64,000 bases of DNA from Bacteroides ihuae (GCF_900104585.1 NZ_FNVX01000006.1:62001-126000); one strand, 5' to 3'. Shown: positions 17,353 through 26,467, counted from the stretch's first letter. Numbers and translations are program-made. The notes: generated from the sequence alone by a model not told the origin.

Positions 17353-19713
17353 TTGAAAGTGATTAGAAAAGTATTTTACATGGCTTTTACCTCGCTGATG
17401 TTAAGCATGAGCGTTCAGGGACAAGTAAATTATTATGTATCCCCAACAGGTAGCGATACCAGTCGGGGTACATTATCAGAACCTTTTTATTCGATTAACG
17501 GAGCATTGGCTGAAGCCCGTAAAACAAAAGGTAATGTTGTAATAAATATGCTGGAAGGCACATATTATCTGAACAAACCTATCGTTTTTAAACCCGAAGA
17601 TTTCCCTAAAGGAAACAAATCGCTAACAATAAAGAATTTCAGAAACCAGAAGGTCGCTATCAGTGGAAGCGTTCCACTAAAGCTGAAATGGAAAGCGTTC
17701 AAAAGCGGAATCTGGCAAGCAAAAGTCACACAAGATTTTGTTTTCGATGAATTATTTGTCAATGGACAATTGCAGCGAATGGCGCGGTATCCTAATTACG
17801 ATCCCAAGGCTCAATATTACGGCGGAACTAAAGCCGATGCCGTTTCAAAAGAACGGGCTGCGCTCTGGAAATCGCCCGAAGGAGGATATGTGCACGCGTT
17901 GCACTGTTCGCTGTGGGGTGATTTTCATTACATCATCACCGGGAAAAACGACAAGGGCGAACCGACCCTCAAAGGAGGCTGGCAAAACAACCGACGTATG
18001 CCTATGCATGACAAATACCGTTTTGTTGAAAACGTTTTTGAGGAACTAGATACCGTCAATGAGTGGTTTTTCGACAAGAAAGCCAAAGTTCTGTACTATT
18101 ATCCCTCTAAAGGATTAGACCTCAAAAAGGCGAAATTTGAGACACCGCAAATAGCCCATTTATTTGAATTTAAAGGATCGGAAACGAAACCGGTAAAAAA
18201 TATAAGTATTGAAGGGCTTACCCTAACGCAAACCTTGCGTACTTTTATGCAGAACAAAGAGCCGTTACTGCGCAGCGACTGGACCATTTACCGAGGTGGT
18301 GCGGTACTTTATGATGGCGCAGTAAATTGTTCGCTTAAAGATTGCACGCTCAACAACCTGGGAGGCAACGCCATCTTTTTCAATAATTATAACCGCAATT
18401 GCGAAGTGTCTGGATGTCTGATTTCCGAAATCGGGGCCAGTGCCTTTTGCTTCGTCGGCGATCCGAATGCCGTGCGTTCGCCAAGTTTCGAGTATTCGCA
18501 ATACGTGCCTTTGGCACAGATAGACCGCACTCCGGGACCTAAGACAAACAATTACCCAGCTGAATGCAAAGTCCATGACAACCTGATGTTTAATCTTGGA
18601 AAAGTAGAAAAACAATCAGCAGGAGTGGAACTTTCCATGTGCCAGTGTATCACAGTAAGCCACAATACCATTTACGATGTGCCGCGTGCCGGTATCAATA
18701 TAAGTGAAGGTACTTGGGGCGGCCATGTAATCGAATACAATAATGTGTTCAACACCGTAAAGGAAAGTGGCGACCACGGCTCGTTTAATTCGTGGGGCCG
18801 CGACCGTTATTGGCATCCCGATAAAAAGCTCATGGACTCGATCGTGGAAACCAATTACGAACTTGCATTGCTAGATGTGGTTAAACCCATTATTCTCCGC
18901 AACAACTGTATGCGTTGCGACCATGGCTGGGACATCGACCTGGACGATGGTTCGAGCAACTATGAAATCTATAACAACTTGTGCCTGAATGGCGGAATAA
19001 AGCTTCGGGAAGGTGTAAACCGTATTGTCAAGAACAACATTATGATAAACAACACTTTCCATCCACATGTATGGTTTCAGAACTGCAACGATGTGTTCCG
19101 ACATAATGTGGTTTCACGCGGATATATGCCTATCCAAATCGACGTTTGGGGAAAGGAGACCGATTATAATGCTTTTGCCGACTCTGCGTCCCTTAAATCT
19201 GCTTGGGCAAGGGGAACGGACAAACACTCCGTGTGTGGCAGACTGGATTTTGTAAATCCACAAGCAGGTGATTTCCGCTTAAAAGAAGGATCTGTAGCCC
19301 TCTCAGTAGGTTTCAAAAACTTTGCCATGGACAGCTTCGGGGTCATTTCGCCAAGATTGAAAGCCTTAGCGAAAAAAGTACCGGTATCGGCTATAGTCGG
19401 GCTCGAAAAAGTGGATGATGGTGATATTATAGATTTCATGGGGGCTAAAGTGAAGAACCTCACCACTTTGGGAGAACGTTCCGCAACCGGGATGGACAAT
19501 ATCCGGGGGGTATTAGTAGTGGAAGTGGCTGCTATATCGGTTGCATCTAGGTTCTTGCAGGCTAACGATGTGGTCCTGGCGTTTAATTCACTAAAAATCA
19601 ATAACCTTAGCGATTTGCTTGAAGCTCAAAAGTCGGCTATAGGAGGAGATAAAGTCGAATTGGTTATTTTCCGAAATCAGAAAGAAGTGAAGACGTGGAT
19701 TAAATTGAATTAA
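17353..19713 (+). CDS. Secreted right-handed beta-helix protein with C-terminal PDZ domain (GH141/GH120-like)
   Basis: Probably a carbohydrate-active parallel beta-helix enzyme. The start YYVSPTGSDTSRGTLSEPFYSINGALAEAR is at about 28-57, followed by stacked turns (NISIEGLTLTQ, CSLKDCTLNNLGGNAIFF, CEVSGCLISEIGASAF, ITVSHNTIYDVPRAGINI). GH141 and GH120 members look like this. Residues about 690-786 (GVLVVEVAAISVASRFLQ, then NDVVLAFNS and INNLSDLLEA) read as a PDZ domain, which is unusual for such an enzyme. I use a TTG start, 7 bases after the GH29 stop, because it gives a signal peptide with a basic n-region (MKVIRKVFYMAF); an ATG at 17380 would lose that. Last gene of the operon. Exact activity not determinable; nominally a fucosidase or xylosidase. 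Confidence 0.78.
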   Translation: MKVIRKVFYMAFTSLMLSMSVQGQVNYYVSPTGSDTSRGTLSEPFYSINGALAEARKTKGNVVINMLEGTYYLNKPIVFKPEDFPKGNKSLTIKNFRNQKVAISGSVPLKLKWKAFKSGIWQAKVTQDFVFDELFVNGQLQRMARYPNYDPKAQYYGGTKADAVSKERAALWKSPEGGYVHALHCSLWGDFHYIITGKNDKGEPTLKGGWQNNRRMPMHDKYRFVENVFEELDTVNEWFFDKKAKVLYYYPSKGLDLKKAKFETPQIAHLFEFKGSETKPVKNISIEGLTLTQTLRTFMQNKEPLLRSDWTIYRGGAVLYDGAVNCSLKDCTLNNLGGNAIFFNNYNRNCEVSGCLISEIGASAFCFVGDPNAVRSPSFEYSQYVPLAQIDRTPGPKTNNYPAECKVHDNLMFNLGKVEKQSAGVELSMCQCITVSHNTIYDVPRAGINISEGTWGGHVIEYNNVFNTVKESGDHGSFNSWGRDRYWHPDKKLMDSIVETNYELALLDVVKPIILRNNCMRCDHGWDIDLDDGSSNYEIYNNLCLNGGIKLREGVNRIVKNNIMINNTFHPHVWFQNCNDVFRHNVVSRGYMPIQIDVWGKETDYNAFADSASLKSAWARGTDKHSVCGRLDFVNPQAGDFRLKEGSVALSVGFKNFAMDSFGVISPRLKALAKKVPVSAIVGLEKVDDGDIIDFMGAKVKNLTTLGERSATGMDNIRGVLVVEVAAISVASRFLQANDVVLAFNSLKINNLSDLLEAQKSAIGGDKVELVIFRNQKEVKTWIKLN

Positions 19714-19852
19714 AAAATCATCAATATAGATGATAAACGCTGACGAAAAGATCATTTTGAAATTTACGCAGCAAAATTAATATTCATTTATAATCCTGAA
19801 TACTTGTGATTTTCTTTGTTTGAAAAGACCTAGATGTTTTAAAGAAAGGCCT

Positions 19853-19884
19853 AAGTGTTTTCAGAAAACACTTAAACCTTTTTC
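19853..19884 (+). terminator. Intrinsic terminator after the five-gene operon
   Basis: Perfect 9-bp stem AAGTGTTTT/AAAACACTT (19853-19861 and 19865-19873) with loop CAG, followed by a short T-run in AAACCTTTTT. It lies about 140 bases after the beta-helix gene stop. Confidence 0.65.
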
Positions 19885-19934
19885 CAATTGATAAATAAAA
19901 AGACTCTTATCAAACCAGTCATATACTAAAAAGA

Positions 19935-20045
19935 ACAGAATTGTGTTTTTGCATGTTATCGGATTTTACGAACCTTACAAACATACACCTATTCTGTCCA
20001 AAGAAAAGTCGAATTATGATCCTATTTAGTAGGGAAAGTTACTTG
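19935..20045. repeat. Direct repeat, right copy, with truncated HTCS 5' stub
   Basis: Counterpart of 8555-8665. On the minus strand it holds the GH127 stop, the intergenic region with a -7 element (TATGTTTG at 19985-19978) and an ATG at 19954-19952. The ATG starts MQKHNS, the first codons of the HTCS (MQKRNS). Similarity ends at 19935; the rest of the HTCS is absent here. The surviving promoter would fire toward the 3' end of the beta-helix gene, antisense to it. Confidence 0.85.
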
Positions 20046-22444
20046 GTTTCACAATCCATATGTGCTTTGAGAAGAACTCTAACCTCATATATTCTGGGTG
20101 TTGCAACGACAGAAGAAGAAGTTTCAAACTTTATTGTTAACTGTGAAGCACCTCTTTCACTCTCCGGAATAGGAAATAAGACTGTTTGAACTCCTTTCTT
20201 ATTGCCTGCCGTTTTTAGCTCAGATAGTAGCTGCCCATTTACCCAAACACTGCAATCACGCGATTTCTCTTCATCATTATAAGCAATATACAAACATGCA
20301 GGAGTTGCTACTTTCTGTTTCATCTGATAGCTAAACCATCCCTTGGCATCACGCCAATGAAGGTCCTCTGAAAATCCGATTTGTGACTGTTTTGATTGAA
20401 TAAAGTGGTCGGATTCAGGTTGTTGTTCTCCGCAGATGACTCGATCGATGGTAATTGAGTCAAGAGCCATCTGTTTGTGCTCTTGCTCGGCAAGTAGAGT
20501 CTGTTGCTTCAACAAATCTTCTTTCGACGCTAAAAGCCAGTAAGCCATATAACGGGATTCGTGCAACCGATAAAACGGAATGAGTTCCATTCCACTGAAA
20601 TTATTAGGATATAAACCGCTTAAAGTAAAGGTCAGTGGCTTTCCATCAACAGCTTTAACATTCGAAGCAAGGTTCTCTGGAGTCCCCACAAAAACAGGTA
20701 TTTTTGCCAATGGAAGTTGAGGGCCCGAAGCAATATGTCCGCCTCTACTATCATCTGCAAACAATCCCTGCATATTGCTCGTTCCCATTTTTGCAGCAAG
20801 CACTATCGGCCCATACAAAATAGAATAATAAGGTGAACGATCAGGCAAAACCTCTACAGAGATAGACATGGGTAACTCCAAGCGAACGCAGTCTCCTTTT
20901 TTCCATTTGCGAGCAACAGCAATATATCCTTCTTTGTTTACTGAAGCCTGCTGATTTTTACCGTTTACAGACAATATACACGCACCTTTAACCCATTGTG
21001 GAGCACGTAAATAGAGCGTAAAAGAACTTCTTTTAACTGGGTTTATCCATAATTCTGTAAAGGGCTTATCAGGAAAACTTGTCTTCTGGATAATCTCCAA
21101 TTCTTGTTCGCTCCAATTTAATTGCGATGGTATAAAAAGGTTCACATACACATCTTTACCACTATGCGCATAAATCATTTCTCCGTATTTTGCCTGATTC
21201 TCCAAACCGGAACCCACACAACACCAAAAACTAGTTTGAGGTTGAGAGTAAACCCGATAATGCCCCGAACGCATGGGGGTAAAATAAACTAAGCCGCCAG
21301 TCTTCGGGTTCTGAGTGGAAAGAATATGATTATAAAGCGCCCTTTCATAGTAATCCATGTATTTCGAATCCGCATTGACCTGATACAGCAATTGAGTAAG
21401 ACGTAGCATATTATAGGTATTGCAAGTTTCAGGACCTTGAACATCATGCATCATTGAAGAAAAGTCATCTGCCGGATGGAAATGTTCCCTAACACTATTT
21501 CCACCAATACTTATCGAACGATTCTTGATCACTGTTTCCCAAAAGAAAGAGGCAGCCCCATGCCAATCTTCATTGCCTTCGACTTCAGCAATGCGTTCGA
21601 AACCAATAATCTTCGGAATTTGAGTATTGGCATGCAATCCCGTCAATTGATCTTTTTGTTGTAACAAGGGTTGCAAAATGAATTTATGAGAGAAACGATG
21701 TGCTAGTTTCAAATACTTGTCATTACCTGTCATGGCTGCAACGTCTGCAAACACCTCATTCAACCCACCATGTTCACTGCGAAGCATATCTTGCATCTGC
21801 TCATCGCTTAAACCTGAAACAAGATTGTACATCCAGTTCGTCAGTTTGAGCAACATTGTACGAGCCTGATCACTTCCTGTATAGAGGTAGGTATTGTATA
21901 AACCAGCATAAATTTTATGAATATTATATAAAGGTACCCATTTATCATTCAGCCCAAAAGAAGAAGCTCGTATATCCCCTTTTGCAATTTCCTGCCACAT
22001 GGCTTTACCTCTGGGAACTCCACAAAGATATCCGTCGCCGGATGCATCTTGGCAACGCTGTAATTCATTTAGCATATAATCAAGTCGCTCTTTTATACGA
22101 GCATCTCCGGTAGATGCATACATCTGTGCAAGAGCAGAAAGATAATGCCCTCCAATATGTCCATCTAAACCCGTATTCTCCCAATTAGTATAATTATCTG
22201 CCTTCGGAGTAAGTCCCGCTTCTTTTAGATAGGGTGCTAACAGTCGGTCAGCATTCAAATCTAACAGATAATTAATATCAAGTGCTTCAGCATGCTTAAA
22301 AGGGCCATCTAGAAGACGGACTTCCGATAATGGGAATATTTCTACCTGATTAGAAATCCCTCTCGTTTGTCCCTTAATTAGGAGACATTGACCTAAAATC
22401 AAAAATAAAATAAATAGTGTTCTAGTACAATTTGTATTCATCAT
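20039..22444 (-). CDS. DUF1680 beta-L-arabinofuranosidase (GH127/GH146 type), secreted
   Basis: Removes beta-L-arabinofuranose by a cysteine-nucleophile, zinc-dependent mechanism. 801 residues with signal peptide 1-26 (LIKGQ). Alpha/alpha-barrel motifs: NWENTGLDGHIGGHYLSALA (88-107) and SEHGGLNEVFADVAAMTG (223-240). The zinc and catalytic set is Glu339 and Cys341 in ETCNTYNML plus Cys408-Cys409 in FWCCVGSGLEN; these match the EXC and CC motifs of characterised GH127 enzymes. C-terminal beta-sandwich domains follow (DUF4986-like, then a discoidin-like part to 801). A decayed relative lies at 8643-8860. The gene faces the five-gene operon and ends inside the right direct repeat. GH127 and GH146 cannot be separated by eye. 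Confidence 0.92.
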   Translation of the reverse strand: MMNTNCTRTLFILFLILGQCLLIKGQTRGISNQVEIFPLSEVRLLDGPFKHAEALDINYLLDLNADRLLAPYLKEAGLTPKADNYTNWENTGLDGHIGGHYLSALAQMYASTGDARIKERLDYMLNELQRCQDASGDGYLCGVPRGKAMWQEIAKGDIRASSFGLNDKWVPLYNIHKIYAGLYNTYLYTGSDQARTMLLKLTNWMYNLVSGLSDEQMQDMLRSEHGGLNEVFADVAAMTGNDKYLKLAHRFSHKFILQPLLQQKDQLTGLHANTQIPKIIGFERIAEVEGNEDWHGAASFFWETVIKNRSISIGGNSVREHFHPADDFSSMMHDVQGPETCNTYNMLRLTQLLYQVNADSKYMDYYERALYNHILSTQNPKTGGLVYFTPMRSGHYRVYSQPQTSFWCCVGSGLENQAKYGEMIYAHSGKDVYVNLFIPSQLNWSEQELEIIQKTSFPDKPFTELWINPVKRSSFTLYLRAPQWVKGACILSVNGKNQQASVNKEGYIAVARKWKKGDCVRLELPMSISVEVLPDRSPYYSILYGPIVLAAKMGTSNMQGLFADDSRGGHIASGPQLPLAKIPVFVGTPENLASNVKAVDGKPLTFTLSGLYPNNFSGMELIPFYRLHESRYMAYWLLASKEDLLKQQTLLAEQEHKQMALDSITIDRVICGEQQPESDHFIQSKQSQIGFSEDLHWRDAKGWFSYQMKQKVATPACLYIAYNDEEKSRDCSVWVNGQLLSELKTAGNKKGVQTVLFPIPESERGASQLTIKFETSSSVVATPRIYEVRVLLKAHMDCETK

Positions 22445-22513
22445 TTCTTTTATCTTAAATATTCTACAAAATAAACTTCGACTCGTCTTTATTAATCTAT
22501 TATAACCTCATCT

Positions 22514-22692
22514 TTATTCTTTTCTCGCTAGATGAAACGACTTTACTATCACTAGAGAGAGAAAAACTGTACTTCCAAATTCATAGATTGCATTTTTGCT
22601 CTTATACCCAGATCTGTCCGCCCAAAGGTTTGAGCACCTATCGGTAAGAAACCGATTGATAAGAGCAAAAACGAGAAAAAGAAATTCCTCAT
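22514..22692 (-). pseudogene. 5' fragment of a GH31-type glycosidase gene
   Basis: The ATG at 22692-22690 starts MRNFFFSFLLLSIGFLPIGAQ, a signal peptide, followed by RTDLGIRAKMQSMNLEVQF. That is the start seen in Bacteroides GH31 alpha-xylosidases, where a residue pattern like KTDLGV...GT.VEIQFYSP.IVRV occurs. After EVQFFSL the frame stops; the next part (LVIVKSFHLARKE) continues in another frame and then ends. Only about 60 of the expected 800 or more residues remain. Confidence 0.6.
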
Positions 22693-22852
22693 AAGTATTG
22701 TATTTAAAGTTATTAACCAAATGTTGCAAAGATAAAACTTATCAGCACACAGAAACAACTTATGATCAAAAATCAAGCCACAAACTTCCTTTAAAAGGAG
22801 CCCAGTTGAGTTGCATGTTCTTCTGACCGGAAGGCCCCAATTTAGAAGCTGC

Positions 22853-23213
22853 CTAAAATTTCGCTCCAATAGGCGGAATAGCATACATAAACCCCAGAGA
22901 TGTAGCAGGAGATGAAGGTGCAGTAAAATCGTTTTCAGCACCTTTGGAGCGTTCTGCCTGAAGCATTTGAAAGAACAAGTCTTGTTCAGAAGATATGATA
23001 CTACGACTGCCTTCATCTGTATAGATTCTCACATATCGACAATCAGCGCAATAGATGAATTTGTTGTTGTGGCTTCACTTCTAAGTAGACTGGACGATAA
23101 ATTCCACCGAACAGTGTTGTCTTTATCGGTACCGGAGAGATAACGAATAGTCGTTTCCTGAGCATGCAATAGTTCAGTAAGAAGGAAAGAAATGATAATA
23201 AAAAAGGCTTCAT
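22853..23213 (-). pseudogene. Remnant of a GH2-type beta-galactosidase gene and an unidentified tail
   Basis: The ATG at 23213-23211 gives a signal peptide (MKPFLLSFLSFLLN). After a frame change comes ETTIRYLSGTDKDNTV, the typical start of a Bacteroides GH2 subgroup. It is joined through a deletion to FGGIYRPVYLEVKPQQQI, the core motif normally about 150 residues later. A further open stretch of about 70 codons in another frame (CRYVRIYTDEGSRSI to IPPIGAKF-stop at 22853) is not recognised. The whole stretch is a deletion-riddled pseudogene. Confidence 0.65.
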
Positions 23214-23269
23214 AGGTATAATATCCAAAGTTCGTATTTCTATTCTAAATACAAATAAACTCATTTTTT

Positions 23270-23315
23270 TATAAAAACAAAGTGAGGGTGCTCAACTTTT
23301 GTTGACGCACCCTCA
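23270..23315 (-). terminator. Intrinsic terminator of the SusC-SusD-SGBP-GH5 operon
   Basis: The stem TGAGGGTGC/GCACCCTCA (23283-23291 and 23307-23315), with inner TCAAC/GTTGA pairing and a TTTT loop, is followed on the minus strand by CTTTGTTTTTATAAAAAAA. It lies about 80 bases after the GH5 stop. Confidence 0.75.
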
Positions 23316-23397
23316 TGATTCCATCTTCCAATATCAATTATGCAAAGCTTTACCTAATTTCTTAAATTGCAATAAAAGCCTGCGGTTTTAAATATGC

Positions 23398-24834
23398 CTA
23401 CTTACTACCGACAATTATTGCATCCAAAGAACGTTGATCGAGCACTACATCATTAACTCTATCAAAGACTCCGCCAGTTTCCCAATAAAAAGGTTTTGCG
23501 CCAATAGCCAAGCATTGTTTAGTAAGATAGGTTATCCAAGCATCCACCGATGCATTATGCTTATCAAGTTCTTTTGGAACAAATTTTGAAGTTGCCTCCC
23601 ATCTTTGAGCACTGTATTCACCCATAAGAACTGGAATACCTTTATCAATGAATTGTGTCTTAATTTGTTTAAAGTCCTTCAATAATTCTGCTTCTTCGCC
23701 ATAGGTACAGTTTCGCTCCGGCTCTATAGTAGAATGATTACCCTCACCCCAATAAAAACGGACGAAATCCCAACCTGCAGGAGGATCATCATCTAAAATG
23801 GTGAAACTTGTAGGCGAATAATTATGCCATTCGAAAGCTAAACGATCTGGCGTTGGATCTGTTGGAAAAACACTTGGATCTATTTGTCTGGTATCTCCTT
23901 GTAGTACCAAAGTTCGATAAGTATTATGGCCACCAGTAGAGCGAACCGCATCAATAAATGTCTTATGATATGAAAGCAATACTTCCATTGTTTCTGGAGT
24001 CTCTGCATTTGGTTCATTAGCACTGGCAAACATCAAATGCTCATCAAAATCGCGCATGGCTGTAGCAATTTGCCCCCAAAACGCTTTCTGTTTAGCATTA
24101 ACAGAATCTTGTTTTGTTACCGTGCAATTTTCTTCAAGCCAGCCTCCATCCCAATGAATATTCAGCAATACATACATATCATTTTCCACACACCACTGAA
24201 CCACTTGCTTTACTTTGGCCATAAAAGTATCGTCGATCTTTGCTGTGGATAGATTTGAACTAAAATTCCAAGCACAAGGAATACGAACCGCATTAAAACC
24301 AGACTGTTTCACGAATTTTATATATGCCTCTGTAGGATCTACATTTACTCCCCGTAGTTCCAATGTATTTCCAATATTTATCCCTAATTTTATTTTTGCA
24401 ACCAATTCTGTTGCCGTGCTGCCCATTCCTGTCGCATCAGGCGCAATAGGTGAAATATTATACGATGGATAAATTTTAGGCGCTTGATAAACCTTAATAC
24501 GTCTTGCTTGTCCATTATCACAAGTTATTCTAATGATGGCCCGGCGAGTAGCCCCTGTGGTATTAAGCGATGTTGTTTCAATTTTAATAGTAGAAGAACC
24601 ACTATTCCCGCTTGTTTGATCTAACTGTAACCAATTAGGAATGGTTGCATCATCAAAACTAATGTTCCACTTATCATCAGTAGTAAGCGATAAATTTAAC
24701 GAATCCAAGTCATCCGGAAATGAAATAGATTTGGCCGAAACAGTCATTAATGGAATGTAATTCTCGTCTTTACAAGAGAAAAATGATACACTAGCTACCC
24801 AAAGCAGCAGTATTGAATATATTGTTATTTTCAT
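23398..24834 (-). CDS. BACON-domain GH5 (subfamily 4-like) endo-glucanase/xyloglucanase lipoprotein
   Basis: Likely cell-surface endo-beta-glucanase cutting xyloglucan or a mixed glucan. 478 residues, lipobox Cys21 followed by KDEN (a surface-export type signal). The BACON domain (about 30-120) carries IPNWLQLDQTSGNSGSSTIKI and RRAIIRITCDNGQ. The GH5 barrel starts IKLGINIGNTLE. Acid/base Glu274 in SANEPNAE; nucleophile Glu406 in LMGEYSA; His337 in FEWHNYSP. It closely resembles my memory of the B. ovatus xyloglucan-PUL GH5. Odd point: after GNTLE the usual ETxWGNP loop is missing and the sequence goes straight to LRGVNVDPTEAYIKF. Last gene of its operon, 121 bases after the IPT protein. Both the glucan substrate and activity are inferred. 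Confidence 0.88.
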   Translation of the reverse strand: MKITIYSILLLWVASVSFFSCKDENYIPLMTVSAKSISFPDDLDSLNLSLTTDDKWNISFDDATIPNWLQLDQTSGNSGSSTIKIETTSLNTTGATRRAIIRITCDNGQARRIKVYQAPKIYPSYNISPIAPDATGMGSTATELVAKIKLGINIGNTLELRGVNVDPTEAYIKFVKQSGFNAVRIPCAWNFSSNLSTAKIDDTFMAKVKQVVQWCVENDMYVLLNIHWDGGWLEENCTVTKQDSVNAKQKAFWGQIATAMRDFDEHLMFASANEPNAETPETMEVLLSYHKTFIDAVRSTGGHNTYRTLVLQGDTRQIDPSVFPTDPTPDRLAFEWHNYSPTSFTILDDDPPAGWDFVRFYWGEGNHSTIEPERNCTYGEEAELLKDFKQIKTQFIDKGIPVLMGEYSAQRWEATSKFVPKELDKHNASVDAWITYLTKQCLAIGAKPFYWETGGVFDRVNDVVLDQRSLDAIIVGSK

Positions 24835-24955
24835 TATATATTTATTATTTATTACTTATATGATTTATCAGGTTTCAGTACCTGACAAACCATATAAGAT
24901 GATGTTTGTAACTTTCACATATAGAGACAACTAAAACCCAGAGAATAAAATAGTT

Positions 24956-26467
24956 TCATCTTCTTACTACCCTAAAATTATCGAAGGCAGCAAAGAAACC
25001 GGTTTTTGTTGTCTCTGCACCATAATTATGCAGATAAAGTTGCAGCACACTCGTTCCATCATACCCTAATAATCCTGTCAGACTTCCTACCTGAGCACCA
25101 TATCCGTCTCCAAGCGTTTGGTCTTTTGTACGAAAGTCTGATAAAGGAATGGTAACAGTTATCCAACCTTTTGTTTTATAGGAGGCGGTACGAGAAGCAG
25201 AAATCCGCCACGGTTCAAGCCGAGCCATATATTTATTTCCCTCATCTCCAACGATACAAAGTGAGCTACCATTCCAATCTTTCGCAACATTCATCTCAAA
25301 TTTGAGAGTCCAGCTAGCAACTGGGTCGGACATATTTTCAGGATCTATCCACCTCACTGTTGGAATACGAATAGCATGCGACCAATTCTCACCTTCACCG
25401 CTACCAATTGGGGAAAGATCCATCAACAAATACTGGGTCGGATTTCCGACAAACTCAGACATGCCACTTTTCGGGCCTGCGGCTCCTCCCCACCATTCCC
25501 ATTGGAATGTATCACCCCATTCAAAATCAGTGATTCTTCCTGTAACTTTATCATTAACATTATAAGCAGAAGTAAACGATCCACCGGGTGAAGCAATCAC
25601 TATCGGGCCACTTTGAGTTAAAGTCGGAGATTTAAACCATACCAAACTACCATCTTCCGATTCTTTGAATGTCGTAATTACCGATCCGGCAAAAGTCAGA
25701 CTTATAATTTGCGACAGATTACTTCCTGAAACATAAACGGTATCCCCAGCAAGAGGAAATTCATTAGAAACAGCCAATATCACAGGAGGTCCATAAATTT
25801 TGATTAAATAATCACCAGATCCAACTATTGACGAATATCGGATGGTATTCACTTGAGAAGCATCCCCCCCAGACAAATCGGTTGGCACTCGTACAATGGC
25901 ACTTGAATCGGTATATTCAACTATAGACAAATCGGCATTAACGCCTTGGAAAGAAATCTGGGTAGCATTCTTGAGGTCATAACCAATAATATTGATTCGT
26001 TGGTTTGGTACAATTGACTTTAAAATCGTATCATTTGGTGAATCTGAATAATTTCTTATCCGTAATATTAACGGCTTTCCAACAATGTCAATATTATAGG
26101 TAGCGATTCCACCTTCACTAGTTGCAACAATCTTGCCCATATCGCTAGATGCTACAGAGGCGAAAGAGATTTCAGGCAACTGCACAACAATACTGGTTTC
26201 TGAAAAAAGGACTGATTGAACAGTAGCAGGAATACCACAAAAAGTAACCTTACTAATTCCGCTCAAATTATGTCCTTTCAATACCACCCATTGTCCTGGA
26301 TTTATTGTATGTAGAACCGTGTCGTTAGGAGATGCGGCATAATTAATAACTTCTGTAATAACAGGTGATTTCATATCATCAGGATCACAAGAGGAAATTA
26401 AGAATGAAGTAACTGCCAGAAAAACGAACAGAATACTATACTTCTGGTTATATTTAAACTTTCTCAT
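24956..26467 (-). CDS. IPT/TIG-domain surface glycan-binding lipoprotein (SGBP-B-like)
   Basis: Surface glycan-binding protein that helps capture polysaccharide for the adjacent SusC/SusD. 503 residues with lipobox Cys27 followed by DPDD, consistent with export to the cell surface. Three successive IPT/TIG Ig-like domains (about 33-130, 131-228, 229-310) each have NPGQWVVLKGHNLSGISKVTF-like cores: GHNLSGISKVTF, GYDLKNATQISF, GSNLSQIISLTF. The C-terminal domain (about 315-503) is Trp-rich (EWGDTFQWEWWGG) and is the likely carbohydrate-binding module. This architecture matches SGBP-B proteins of Bacteroides glucan PULs. It starts 8 bases after the SusD stop; GH5 follows. Confidence 0.88.
   Translation of the reverse strand: MRKFKYNQKYSILFVFLAVTSFLISSCDPDDMKSPVITEVINYAASPNDTVLHTINPGQWVVLKGHNLSGISKVTFCGIPATVQSVLFSETSIVVQLPEISFASVASSDMGKIVATSEGGIATYNIDIVGKPLILRIRNYSDSPNDTILKSIVPNQRINIIGYDLKNATQISFQGVNADLSIVEYTDSSAIVRVPTDLSGGDASQVNTIRYSSIVGSGDYLIKIYGPPVILAVSNEFPLAGDTVYVSGSNLSQIISLTFAGSVITTFKESEDGSLVWFKSPTLTQSGPIVIASPGGSFTSAYNVNDKVTGRITDFEWGDTFQWEWWGGAAGPKSGMSEFVGNPTQYLLMDLSPIGSGEGENWSHAIRIPTVRWIDPENMSDPVASWTLKFEMNVAKDWNGSSLCIVGDEGNKYMARLEPWRISASRTASYKTKGWITVTIPLSDFRTKDQTLGDGYGAQVGSLTGLLGYDGTSVLQLYLHNYGAETTKTGFFAAFDNFRVVRR

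Noticed and set aside
19164..19601. 145-codon antisense frame in the beta-helix gene
   Set aside because: Shadow of the PDZ and helix coding region; no family motif.
22552..23016. A 154-codon reading frame as one gene
   Set aside because: It runs across unrelated relics and overlaps signal-peptide starts in other frames; the GH31-like piece only occupies its last part.
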